Assembly: GCA_028280785.1 (NCBI GenBank)
Contig: JANQLF010000053.1
Location: 1 to 41,690 of the forward strand
Length of the DNA stretch: 41,690 bases
Direction: 5' to 3'
From: Planctomycetota bacterium
GTDB taxonomy: Bacteria > Planctomycetota > UBA11346
The translations under genes were made by a program, and so were the position numbers. The notes under the pieces are model-generated. The model was not told the origin of the DNA and ran no database searches. It saw only the letters and a list, made by a program, of their open reading frames with translations. This document shows, piece by piece, positions 8,300 through 15,966 of the stretch. The stretch's first letter is position 1; each line of letters opens with the position of its first letter.

Positions 8300-9874
8300 T
8301 TAATGAGAGCGAGCTAAAGGAATGTATCGGTGGGCGGCCTGCAAATTGAGCAGGACTAAGCTCGTAGCAAATACGTCATTATCGGCGTATTGCACTTGTT
8401 GATGCTTAACCCAGGCAACGTTTTCGACGTTATCGTAGCGGAAACATGGTAATAAGCTGCGTTGCAGCGCGGTATTCCATTGACGCCAGTCTTTACCACC
8501 CGCTTCACGGAAGGCCAAGCTCGGGAAGAACCACGATAACGGATCACTGCGATGCTTATCATCCAAACGTGGCAGCAATCCCGACAAAGATTCGATCTGT
8601 TTTTTCAATGCCGATGAATCGCGATGACCATAGAGGTAACGGGTTAAGGCCATCAAGCCAAGATTACCCGCATCCTTATGTTTGATACCAGTACGCGCAC
8701 GACCTCGGATTGATGCCAAATCATCAGCGTGGATATTCATACCGCTCACTTCAGCAGTTTCGACAGCAAGCAAGAAGTAGCCATCAAGACCAGCAATCGC
8801 ATGACGTTGAGCTGGTAAATTGACATTGACGATACGCTCGACTTCGGCAAATAACGTTTCGTTTTCAAGCAGCACCGCAGATTCAACTAGTGCTAAAACA
8901 GCCATTCCATGTGCAACGTCACGCAAAACATCTTCACTGCCGACAACAATTTTTCCGTCAGCATCAACCCATTGACGTAAATGCTTCACGGCTTTTTCGA
9001 TGCTCGTTGCTGTGTAATCATTATAACCGTCGGCTAACAACGCTAACAATGCAAGGCTATGTGTTGCAAGCGCACGACTACCTGCGCCCGCTTCACCCTC
9101 TTTATGAAATGCACCATTTTCTTGTTGTTGGTAACGCAACCAACTCAACGAAGCTTGAACGGTTGCCTGACACGTGTCAGTTCCATAAAATTTACGGAAT
9201 AGATTTTTTAAATCATCATTTTGGCGCAGCAAAAACAGGGCTTCAGGACGATCACGCAGTTGACTCCAACGCAGTGGTAACTCGTCATCCAAAGCCTCAC
9301 TCATTTTTTGCGTTAATTGCTCAGGATTATTCGTTTCCTCAACAGAAGAAATCGTGACATACAGACTCGGATCTTTTCTATCCACAACATAATCTGAAGC
9401 CTCAGGCAATTCCACATCTTTAAATAACTGTGCCTGCAAAATAACAATTGTAATAATTGCAGCAGCATGACCAGCAATGACGGTCGCCCACACACGCAAA
9501 CGCGTCACCTTATCCATATCGCCAAGTGGATGACGTGAACTCTGACGATGTAAATTATCTAAAACTTCTGGCAATAAATCGACTGGTTCAGGTGGCTGGG
9601 CACCTTGACGTGCAATCTTGCGCAATTTACCAAGCGCAGGATCGGCAGCCGCGACGGTAGCCATGTCACCATCATCATAATAGGCATCGATTAAATCAGA
9701 TTCGTCACCGCTGGATTGGGCAGCAGCAAGAACACGCACGGCAAAATCATCAGAGGCTTTGCACTGCGATTGTTCGCGCAGCAAGCTTCCCAACTTGGCT
9801 AGTGCCTCGCCGTCCGGGCATGCGGTATCGCCTTCGACGACCGCCTTCCATAAGGGATCTAGATTCGCAGTCAT
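8300..9874 (-). CDS. Membrane-anchored protein with terpenoid-cyclase-like toroid; putative anti-sigma factor
   Basis: This 524-residue protein overlaps the ECF sigma gene by 4 nt, the usual arrangement of a sigma factor and its regulator. Residues 1-130 are soluble and acidic, and one membrane helix lies at about 131-150 (VWATVIAGHAAAIITIVILQ). The C-terminal part contains SLSWLRYQQQENGAF and, later, KHLRQWVDADGKIVV. Together with repeated helical stretches these look like the alpha/alpha-toroid repeats of the prenyltransferase/squalene-cyclase fold. No catalytic DxDD-type motif is visible, so a sensing or binding role is more likely than catalysis. No zinc HxxxCxxC anti-sigma motif is present. 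The anti-sigma role is inferred from gene order and topology. Confidence 0.6.
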   Translation of the reverse strand: MTANLDPLWKAVVEGDTACPDGEALAKLGSLLREQSQCKASDDFAVRVLAAAQSSGDESDLIDAYYDDGDMATVAAADPALGKLRKIARQGAQPPEPVDLLPEVLDNLHRQSSRHPLGDMDKVTRLRVWATVIAGHAAAIITIVILQAQLFKDVELPEASDYVVDRKDPSLYVTISSVEETNNPEQLTQKMSEALDDELPLRWSQLRDRPEALFLLRQNDDLKNLFRKFYGTDTCQATVQASLSWLRYQQQENGAFHKEGEAGAGSRALATHSLALLALLADGYNDYTATSIEKAVKHLRQWVDADGKIVVGSEDVLRDVAHGMAVLALVESAVLLENETLFAEVERIVNVNLPAQRHAIAGLDGYFLLAVETAEVSGMNIHADDLASIRGRARTGIKHKDAGNLGLMALTRYLYGHRDSSALKKQIESLSGLLPRLDDKHRSDPLSWFFPSLAFREAGGKDWRQWNTALQRSLLPCFRYDNVENVAWVKHQQVQYADNDVFATSLVLLNLQAAHRYIPLARSH

Positions 9875-10449
9875 TGCTCCACCAAATCCTTTAAGGCATG
9901 GCGCAGGTGCCGAACGGCATTATGCATGCGACTTTTGACCGTGCCCTCGGGAATACCGAGGACCTCACTGATCTCTTGATAGCGCATATTCTGGTTATTG
10001 GCCAGCACGAAGACCGCCTGTTGGCCCTCAGGAAGCTGCTCAACAGCCTCTTCAATACGCGCCCGAATGTTCAATTCGCTCGATTCAGATGCTTCCGAGT
10101 CCTTGGATTCCATAGTATCCACTAAGCGCAGGCCATTGGCGCCACGTTCAGCATCCAAGCTCACCTGCTTATTCCGCGCTTCCTTGCGCACATAGTCGAT
10201 CCAGGCGTTATGGGCGATGCGGTACATATAGGTACGCACCTTGGCCGTCTGCTGCCAACGCTGACGGGCCTGATACATCTTTATAAATACTGTTTGGGCA
10301 AGCTCTTCCGCTGCCATCTGCTGCCAACAATGATGATAAAAATAGCCAACGAGCTCGTCCTGATAACGGTGAACTAACTCGGCGAGAGCCTCATCAGCAC
10401 CATCATCATCACGCATGCGCTCCATGAGCCGAGCATCGCTCTCACTCAT
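9871..10449 (-). CDS. ECF-type RNA polymerase sigma factor
   Basis: This 192-residue protein has only regions sigma2 and sigma4. Sigma2 (about 18-85) includes YRIAHNAWIDYVRKE, the -10 recognition and melting segment. An acidic, Ser-rich linker (about 105-125) is followed by sigma4 with LPEGQQAVFVL and the helix-turn-helix ISEVLGIPEGTVKSRMHNAV. I chose ATG 10449 because a GGGGAAGG ribosome site lies 8 nt upstream; a GTG/ATG 20 codons earlier has none. It heads a two-gene unit with the toroid protein. The target promoter and the signal are unknown. Confidence 0.92.
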   Translation of the reverse strand: MSESDARLMERMRDDDGADEALAELVHRYQDELVGYFYHHCWQQMAAEELAQTVFIKMYQARQRWQQTAKVRTYMYRIAHNAWIDYVRKEARNKQVSLDAERGANGLRLVDTMESKDSEASESSELNIRARIEEAVEQLPEGQQAVFVLANNQNMRYQEISEVLGIPEGTVKSRMHNAVRHLRHALKDLVEQ

Positions 10450-10597
10450 ACGCCAGGCCTTCCCCTTTGTCGTCTTACGTTCTCTACGCGTTGTCACCTG
10501 TGGCATCACAGTTTTAAACGCTTTATGAGACCCATGGTTCAGCTATTTTGGACAATACAACGGATTAGGGCTCAAACATTTAGAATCTATATAAAAC

Positions 10598-10629
10598 AAG
10601 AAAGCCACCGCATTTGCGATGGCTTTCTT
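10598..10629 (-). terminator. Intrinsic terminator after tRNA-Pro
   Basis: A nearly perfect 14-bp stem (AAGAAAGCCACCGC against GCGATGGCTTTCTT) has a 4-nt loop and, on the minus strand, is followed by TTGTTTTATA. It lies immediately 3' of the tRNA. Confidence 0.85.
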
Positions 10630-10635
10630 TGCTAA

Positions 10636-10713
<78 letters not shown>

Positions 10714-10732
10714 TTTTTAGCGTGGGCTGCGG

Positions 10733-10759
10733 ACTATATTATGACTACTGCGGTGGCAA
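10733..10759 (-). promoter_or_regulatory. Candidate promoter for tRNA-Pro
   Basis: On the minus strand, TTGCCA (10754-10759) and TATAGT (10733-10738) are separated by 15 nt and end 19 nt before the tRNA. The spacing is shorter than ideal. Confidence 0.35.
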
Positions 10760-10782
10760 GTACTTATGTCGATACTGGGGTA

Positions 10783-11940
10783 TCAAAAAAACGTAACTAC
10801 CCAGCTGAGATCCGGGGCATTTTCTTTGAGCTTCTTCACACCGGTGACCTCGACCACGAATGAGGCCCCTGCTTTGAGCGGTAGTTGATCCGGTTGAGCG
10901 ATGATTGCATGTGAACGGCCAAAGCCACCCTTATCGACATTGCGGAATTTAATCGGCAAAGGGTCGCCGTGTTTTTTATATGTTTTTGGATTTAAATGAT
11001 AAATATTTAATTCGGCATTTTTTTCGATGCTATACCAACCTTTTTGTGGCGCACAGTGCCAGGCGTAATGAGCACCAAACATATTCATCGGCACAAAACC
11101 TTTTGATGGCCATGAAGTAAATGGCACTGGTGATTTTTCAGCCTTTGCCTCACCGATAACATACAGACAACTCATGCGACCCGCATCACCGTGACCAATA
11201 TGGGCTAAATCTTTCCATAATATCCAACGGCGATGCCCAACACGATCACGATTCGAATCATCAGAGTCATCGATATAACCGTCTATAGTTGCAGGACCAT
11301 TGCGCCCATTAAATAAATTACCGTGCGAACAACCTTTATATCCATCTTTAAATGCCTGCTCTGGCCATCCAGGGTTTTTCGGGTGATGATTAATATTACC
11401 AATAGCCTGACATAATTCAGCACCCTCTTGGGCGTAATGAATATAATCATCGCGAAAGGCAACGTCAGTCGGGACACCAGCTAAAAAACGATAGCTATTT
11501 GCTCGCGCTAATACGGCCGCCAGGACATCTGCTGATGCTGCGTTTTCATTTTTTAATGTACCCATAGCAGCTACAGACGCTTTGGCCTCTTGCTTAAGCA
11601 TTTCAAATTTCATTTTAATAAAACGTTCTGATGACGGGTACACTAAATCACCAAAAAAATACAGCTCTTCTTTAATCAGCTGACTTTTTTCATTTAAAAA
11701 AGATCGCATCCCATGCAGCTTGCCATCTTTATAAGTGCCAATCTCTTGCTTCTTACCTTTTTTCTTTGGCTTACCCGAAGGGAAATAACAGGTGTATTTA
11801 CCGTCGCGTTGGCCATCGCGATTTAGTTTAATTTTATAATGCAAGGAACCATCATCATGATTGACCGTGTCATAGTCAGCTGCAGCAAGGGCACTCACTA
11901 AAAACATGCTGAGTAAAATATTAACCAAGCGATGATTCAT
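10783..11940 (-). CDS. Secreted protein with MORN-like repeats and a CAP/SCP-like domain
   Basis: A signal peptide (about 1-20, ending SALAAA) predicts export. Residues 25-95 hold YxxG-like strands of the MORN-variant type, such as GQRDGKYTCYFPSGKPKKKG and GTYKDGKLHGMRSF. The main part (about 140-290) contains ANSYRFLAGVPTDV, HYAQEGAELC and RVGHRRWIL, features of the CAP (SCP/PR-1) fold, in which the conserved His-rich groove often binds metal or lipid. The function of bacterial CAP proteins is mostly unknown. A GGAGAC ribosome site supports the ATG. It is transcribed alone and ends about 70 nt ahead of tRNA-Pro, with a small hairpin across its stop codon. Confidence 0.65.
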   Translation of the reverse strand: MNHRLVNILLSMFLVSALAAADYDTVNHDDGSLHYKIKLNRDGQRDGKYTCYFPSGKPKKKGKKQEIGTYKDGKLHGMRSFLNEKSQLIKEELYFFGDLVYPSSERFIKMKFEMLKQEAKASVAAMGTLKNENAASADVLAAVLARANSYRFLAGVPTDVAFRDDYIHYAQEGAELCQAIGNINHHPKNPGWPEQAFKDGYKGCSHGNLFNGRNGPATIDGYIDDSDDSNRDRVGHRRWILWKDLAHIGHGDAGRMSCLYVIGEAKAEKSPVPFTSWPSKGFVPMNMFGAHYAWHCAPQKGWYSIEKNAELNIYHLNPKTYKKHGDPLPIKFRNVDKGGFGRSHAIIAQPDQLPLKAGASFVVEVTGVKKLKENAPDLSWVVTFF

Positions 11941-12005
11941 AGAACAGTCTCCATCTATTCAGTACGCACCGAGTCTACATAACGGACGTTTTTATTAGAT
12001 CCTAC

Positions 12006-12887
12006 TTACATTGTGTATGCATGCTGTGATTTGCGCCACTGCCCCGGAGTTTGACCAAACACGAGTTTGAAACGCTTACGAAAATGGGTCTCATCATGGT
12101 AGCCCGCGAAAACCATTACGTCCCTTATGCTCCTCTCAGGATCACGCAGGTAATGACAAGCCCGCTCCATACGCACCGTGGTTAGATAATCGGCCAAACT
12201 TTGCTTGGTAAATTTTTTACATAAACGCGACAAATGATTGGGATGTACGCCAATGCGTTCGGCTAAATATTCACGGTGCAAATCGACATGTGCTTCGTCA
12301 TGTATGATCGAGACCGCGTGTTGCCAATCATTGAGACCACTCGGCGCATTTTCCCAGACACGACACTCATTCAGCACTTCATTAATAAAACAATGGAAGA
12401 TTGGCTTCATGCGCTCTTGATCCTCCGTCGCCGCAACTTGCGCCAATGCATTTAATAATGCACGCGCCGTCGGTGCCATGGTCCCGCCGCTTAGAAAAAT
12501 TCCATCTCGTGGATACCGACGTCCACCATGAATGCCATTCACCATGAAACGGGTAAACGTAGGGAAACAATCGATACACAAGACGCGATGTCGTTCTCTG
12601 GTTTTATTTTGCGTCCAGGCCATCGGCGTTACCACTAATGCCTCCCCACGCGTTAAGGCCCTAAATACATTTTTATTTTTTTCAGGCCAACGCACATGAC
12701 GTTTACCGCCAAGTACCATGGTTATGCGTAAAATGCCAGACGGCGCTGCTTTGGCTGGGATTTCACGCCATGGCAAGACTGGGATAATTTGTTTAATCGG
12801 ACATTTAATTAAAGCTTCCTGAATTGCCGCTCGTAAGTTAACAGGATCACATTGATCCCCATGACGTTGCTGAGCTTGTTTTACCAT
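12006..12887 (-). CDS. AraC-family transcriptional regulator
   Basis: The C-terminal 100 residues are a classic AraC double helix-turn-helix: LAERIGVHPNHLSRLCKKFT is the first motif and DVMVFAGYHDETHFRKRFK the second, followed by GQTPGQWR. The N-terminal 190 residues form an effector-sensing domain without a clear match; strand-rich stretches such as GILRITMVLGGKRHVRW suggest a cupin-like fold. It is divergent from the sulfatase gene with an 82-nt gap, so it probably activates that gene in response to a sulfated-glycan product. The start has only a weak ribosome site. Confidence 0.9.
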   Translation of the reverse strand: MVKQAQQRHGDQCDPVNLRAAIQEALIKCPIKQIIPVLPWREIPAKAAPSGILRITMVLGGKRHVRWPEKNKNVFRALTRGEALVVTPMAWTQNKTRERHRVLCIDCFPTFTRFMVNGIHGGRRYPRDGIFLSGGTMAPTARALLNALAQVAATEDQERMKPIFHCFINEVLNECRVWENAPSGLNDWQHAVSIIHDEAHVDLHREYLAERIGVHPNHLSRLCKKFTKQSLADYLTTVRMERACHYLRDPERSIRDVMVFAGYHDETHFRKRFKLVFGQTPGQWRKSQHAYTM

Positions 12888-12945
12888 GGTTACAAAATAC
12901 CAGGAATGATCTTGGATTCCATCTTCATTTTCGCCAAAGGTCCCC

Positions 12946-12964
12946 TATATTCTTGACCCAGGAG
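12946..12964 (+). promoter_or_regulatory. Candidate -10 box and ribosome site of the sulfatase gene
   Basis: TATATT at 12946-12951 is followed by AGGAG at 12960-12964, 5 nt before the ATG. No good -35 box is present, as expected for an activator-dependent promoter. An inverted repeat GGAAT-N8-ATTCC at 12903-12920 could be part of the regulator site. Confidence 0.4.
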
Positions 12965-12969
12965 CTTCA

Positions 12970-14391
12970 ATGAAACAGCCAAATATATTGTTCATCATGT
13001 CAGACGACCACGCCGCCCATGCTATATCTGCCTACACCGGTGGCCGTATAAACCAAACTCCCAATATTGATCGCATAGCAAAAGCAGGCGTTCGTGCCAA
13101 CAATGTGTATTGCACCAATTCTATTTGTGCACCCTCACGCGCTGCCATTTTAAGTGGCACCTATAATCACATCAACGGCGTGCGCACCCTCTCTGATCGT
13201 TTCGACGGTAGCCAAGACACGGTGGCTAAACGATTACAAGACTCCGGTTACCAAACCGCCATCATTGGTAAATGGCATCTCGGTCATGGTGATGAAGCAG
13301 ACCCAACTGGTTTTGATCATTGGTGCGTCTTACCCGGCCAAGGTAATTATTACGATCCACATTTTATTAATAAAGACGGAAAATTTCAGGTCGAAGGTTA
13401 TTGTACTGACATTATTACCAACATGACTTTAGATTGGTTAAAAAATCGCGACACTGATAAGCCTTTTTGCATGATGTGTCACCATAAAGCACCACACCGT
13501 CCATGGGAACCTGGACCAAAATACAAAGATTTATACGAGGACGTTGACATTCCTATTCCCGAGACCTTTCACGATGACCATAGTCATCATGCTCAGGCTG
13601 CGCGTGAAGCAAAAATGACCATGTGGCATTTAACTGTGCGCGATTTAAAAGGACCGGTTCCTGAAGGGCTCAGTAAAGAAGAAGAACATCACTGGCGCTA
13701 TCAACGCTATATTAAAGATTATTTACGCTGCGTTGCCTCAATCGATGATTCGGTTGGTGAATTACTAGACTACTTAGAGGCTGAAAATTTATTCGATGAT
13801 ACCATTGTTATTTACACATCAGATCAGGGTTTTTTCTTAGGCGATCACAATTGGTTTGATAAACGCTTCATGTATGAAGAAAGTTTACGCATGCCGTTTG
13901 TCATGAGTTACCCAAATCACATTCCAGCTGGCAGCGTTAATAATGATATTGTTTTAAATATCGATTTCCCAGCGATGTTTATGGATTATGCCGGGCTCGA
14001 GGTCCCTGAAGCCTGGCAAGGTGAAAGTTGCCGTGCAACCCTAGAAGGCAACACGCCTGATGATTGGCGCAAAGCGATGTATTATCGTTACTGGATGCAT
14101 AAAGACGGCGCACACAACGTCTGGGCACACTTCGGTATTCGCACGCATGATTACAAATTAATCTGCTACTATGCAGACGCACTCGATACTGATGACCGCT
14201 GGGCAGAAAATGACCGTGGTCCCGAAGAGCCAGAATGGGAGTTGTTCGACCTCAAAAAAGACCCTGATGAAATGATTAGTGTCTATGATGACGTCGATTA
14301 CGAAGATGTGGTGCCTAATCTGAAGAAGAAACTGTTTGCACTGCAGGCGTATTATCAGGATGAAGCCTACGATCACCCTCTAGCCAAGTAA
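12970..14391 (+). CDS. Sulfatase (formylglycine-dependent, S1 family)
   Basis: This enzyme hydrolyses sulfate esters. The CAPSR sequence is the C-x-P-S-R formylglycine motif, with C53 as the residue to be oxidised and R57 stabilising it. Metal ligands are D12 and D13 in MSDDH and the Asp in SDQGFFLGDHNWFDKR. HHKAPHRPW and the FDKRFMYEES stretch resemble glycan sulfatases of the N-acetylglucosamine-6-sulfatase-like branch, but the exact substrate is inferred. The protein starts directly with the catalytic fold and has no signal peptide, so it should act in the cytoplasm on imported oligosaccharides. No maturase gene is in the window. It is divergent from an AraC regulator. Confidence 0.93.
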   Translation: MKQPNILFIMSDDHAAHAISAYTGGRINQTPNIDRIAKAGVRANNVYCTNSICAPSRAAILSGTYNHINGVRTLSDRFDGSQDTVAKRLQDSGYQTAIIGKWHLGHGDEADPTGFDHWCVLPGQGNYYDPHFINKDGKFQVEGYCTDIITNMTLDWLKNRDTDKPFCMMCHHKAPHRPWEPGPKYKDLYEDVDIPIPETFHDDHSHHAQAAREAKMTMWHLTVRDLKGPVPEGLSKEEEHHWRYQRYIKDYLRCVASIDDSVGELLDYLEAENLFDDTIVIYTSDQGFFLGDHNWFDKRFMYEESLRMPFVMSYPNHIPAGSVNNDIVLNIDFPAMFMDYAGLEVPEAWQGESCRATLEGNTPDDWRKAMYYRYWMHKDGAHNVWAHFGIRTHDYKLICYYADALDTDDRWAENDRGPEEPEWELFDLKKDPDEMISVYDDVDYEDVVPNLKKKLFALQAYYQDEAYDHPLAK

Positions 14392-14431
14392 AAGTCCCAT
14401 TCGTATGCATGAGATGCATATTGAGGGACTT
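14392..14431. terminator. Two-part hairpin after the sulfatase gene
   Basis: The outer stem AAGTCCC/GGGACTT encloses an inner stem TATGCAT-GAG-ATGCATA. It begins at the base after the stop codon. No T-run follows, so it may be a weak terminator, an mRNA stabiliser or a leader element for the next gene. Confidence 0.5.
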
Positions 14432-14446
14432 CGCTATTAGGACCTC

Positions 14447-14854
14447 TTGATCCACAATGTGCAGCGCAAGCATGACGGCGTGAAGCAGATAAGCAGTGTC
14501 GTTCTCGTATCAGTGATGGCCCTCATCCTAGCCTGTGGCCCACGTATGTGCACCCAAGGTATTGCCTGGTTGAGCATGCTTGCAAACAATGTTCCCGATC
14601 AGGGACTGCTTGAAGGTATAGAACAAACATTTAATGGTGAGAATCCCTGTAAACTCTGCTGCTCAATTAAGAACGTTGAAAACAACAAAACCGCCCCACA
14701 GGAAGAGCGTCGCGAAATTTTTGTCGCGCTAAAAAATCCACTTGCTGATCATGCGCTTCCAAGAGTCGATAGACACTTGAATTGGCACTCTAAAAATTTT
14801 CAATATTCCTATAAGAATCCATCCACATTATTTCGTCCCCCTATTCGTGTTTAA
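14447..14854 (+). CDS. Small exported CxxC protein, unknown function
   Basis: This protein of about 135 residues has a hydrophobic segment near the N-terminus (SSVVLVSVMALILACG) that predicts a signal or anchor. A segment GIAWLSMLANNVPDQGLLEG leads into TFNGENPCKLCCSI, with a CxxCC group. I recall similar small Cys-containing proteins beside His/Met-rich outer-membrane proteins, which would suggest metal (copper-like) handling; this is an inference. The start is uncertain: TTG 14447 follows AGGA by 4 nt, and GTG 14480 is the alternative. The next gene follows by 71 nt on the same strand. Confidence 0.6.
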   Translation: MIHNVQRKHDGVKQISSVVLVSVMALILACGPRMCTQGIAWLSMLANNVPDQGLLEGIEQTFNGENPCKLCCSIKNVENNKTAPQEERREIFVALKNPLADHALPRVDRHLNWHSKNFQYSYKNPSTLFRPPIRV

Positions 14855-14880
14855 ATAAATTTATATTTATTTAACCCTCA

Positions 14881-14904
14881 TTCAGCATGCCATGCATAGC
14901 TGAA
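14881..14904. other. Hairpin in the leader of the His/Met-rich barrel gene
   Basis: The stem CAGCATGC-CAT-GCATAGCTG has one bulged A. It is followed by A-rich sequence and then the AGGA ribosome site of the next gene. It has no T-run on the plus strand, so a leader or operator role is more likely than termination. Confidence 0.35.
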
Positions 14905-14925
14905 AAAATACGAATAGGATAAACA

Positions 14926-15963
14926 ATGCGTTTTTCACAATTAGGCATAGTTACACTATGCACGATCGCTGCACCGCTCTTAGCAGAAGATCACTCACAC
15001 CATCATCATGATCACCACAATCATGGCATCAGCTTACACAGCGATGCACCTATTGGTGTCATGGGTGACCACGTTCACGGTAAAGGTGATTGGATGGTCT
15101 CTTATCGTTTTATGCGCATGAGCATGGACGGTATGCTCGACGGCACGGACAGCGTCAGTACCAGTGATTTATTAGATATGATGGGCGATTATGGATACAT
15201 GATGGTACCCACCGAAATGACTATGGATATGCACATGCTCGGTCTGATGTATGGCGTTAATGATAAATTAACACTCATGGCTATGATTAATTATATAGAT
15301 AATGACATGGACATGGAACGCCGCATGGGCGTACCGTTAACGTTCTCAACTGAAAGCAGTGGTCTTGGCGACATCAGCGTTGGCGCTTTGTATTTATTAA
15401 CAGCTGATGAAAACAAACAATTCCATGCAAATCTCAGTTTGTCATTACCAACAGGTTCAATCGAAGAAGAAGATGATACTCCAATGGGCGATGACATGCA
15501 TTTACCGTATTCAATGCAATTAGGCTCAGGCACTTTTGATTTAAAGCCAGGCATTACTTATCTCGGTGCGCATAACGAATTTTCCTGGGGTGCTCAAGCC
15601 AATCTAGTTTTACGCTTAGGTGAAAATGACCAGGAATACACACTCGGTAATCGCACCCAGTTAACATCATGGATCGCCTATAATAAAATTCCTGAAGCCA
15701 CTGTTACCGCTCGTCTTGATTACCAAGACTGGGGCAATATCGATGGTGAAGATAAAGATTTAACGATGATGCCAGCAATGAATCCAAACGCAGACCCAGA
15801 TTTGCGCGGTGGTTCACGCTTAGACCTTGGCCTTGGCATCAGTAGTACTATCGAAAAACACCGTATCAGTTTGGAATTATTATTCCCACTACACCAAGAT
15901 CTTGACGGCCCACAAATGGAAGTCGACATGACAACTGTTTTTGGTTACCAATTTTATTTCTAA
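14926..15963 (+). CDS. His/Met-rich outer-membrane beta-barrel, putative metal-related porin
   Basis: The protein has 345 residues. A signal peptide (1-20, ending PLLA) is followed by a His cluster (DHSHHHHDHHNHG, 22-34) and a segment very rich in Met and Asp (about 60-135, for example MTMDMHMLGLMYG and MAMINYIDNDMDMERRMG). The rest alternates short polar and aromatic strands (GLGDISVGALYLL, HRISLELLFPL) and ends with a terminal aromatic (FGYQFYF), as in outer-membrane barrels. It resembles proteins annotated as transporter or phenol-degradation MetA-like. His and Met clusters suggest binding of copper or silver. An AGGA site 7 nt ahead supports the ATG. Its end lies 3 nt from the convergent PQQ gene. 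Confidence 0.65.
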   Translation: MRFSQLGIVTLCTIAAPLLAEDHSHHHHDHHNHGISLHSDAPIGVMGDHVHGKGDWMVSYRFMRMSMDGMLDGTDSVSTSDLLDMMGDYGYMMVPTEMTMDMHMLGLMYGVNDKLTLMAMINYIDNDMDMERRMGVPLTFSTESSGLGDISVGALYLLTADENKQFHANLSLSLPTGSIEEEDDTPMGDDMHLPYSMQLGSGTFDLKPGITYLGAHNEFSWGAQANLVLRLGENDQEYTLGNRTQLTSWIAYNKIPEATVTARLDYQDWGNIDGEDKDLTMMPAMNPNADPDLRGGSRLDLGLGISSTIEKHRISLELLFPLHQDLDGPQMEVDMTTVFGYQFYF

Positions 15964-15966
15964 AAT

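Noticed and set aside
8890..9357. Plus-strand open frame of 155 codons inside the toroid gene
   Set aside because: Antisense shadow of the toroid protein gene; very His-rich and without ribosome site support.
9871..10509. Longer sigma-factor start at GTG or ATG near 10509
   Set aside because: No ribosome site; the 20 extra residues are basic and unlike sigma2, whereas ATG 10449 has a strong site.
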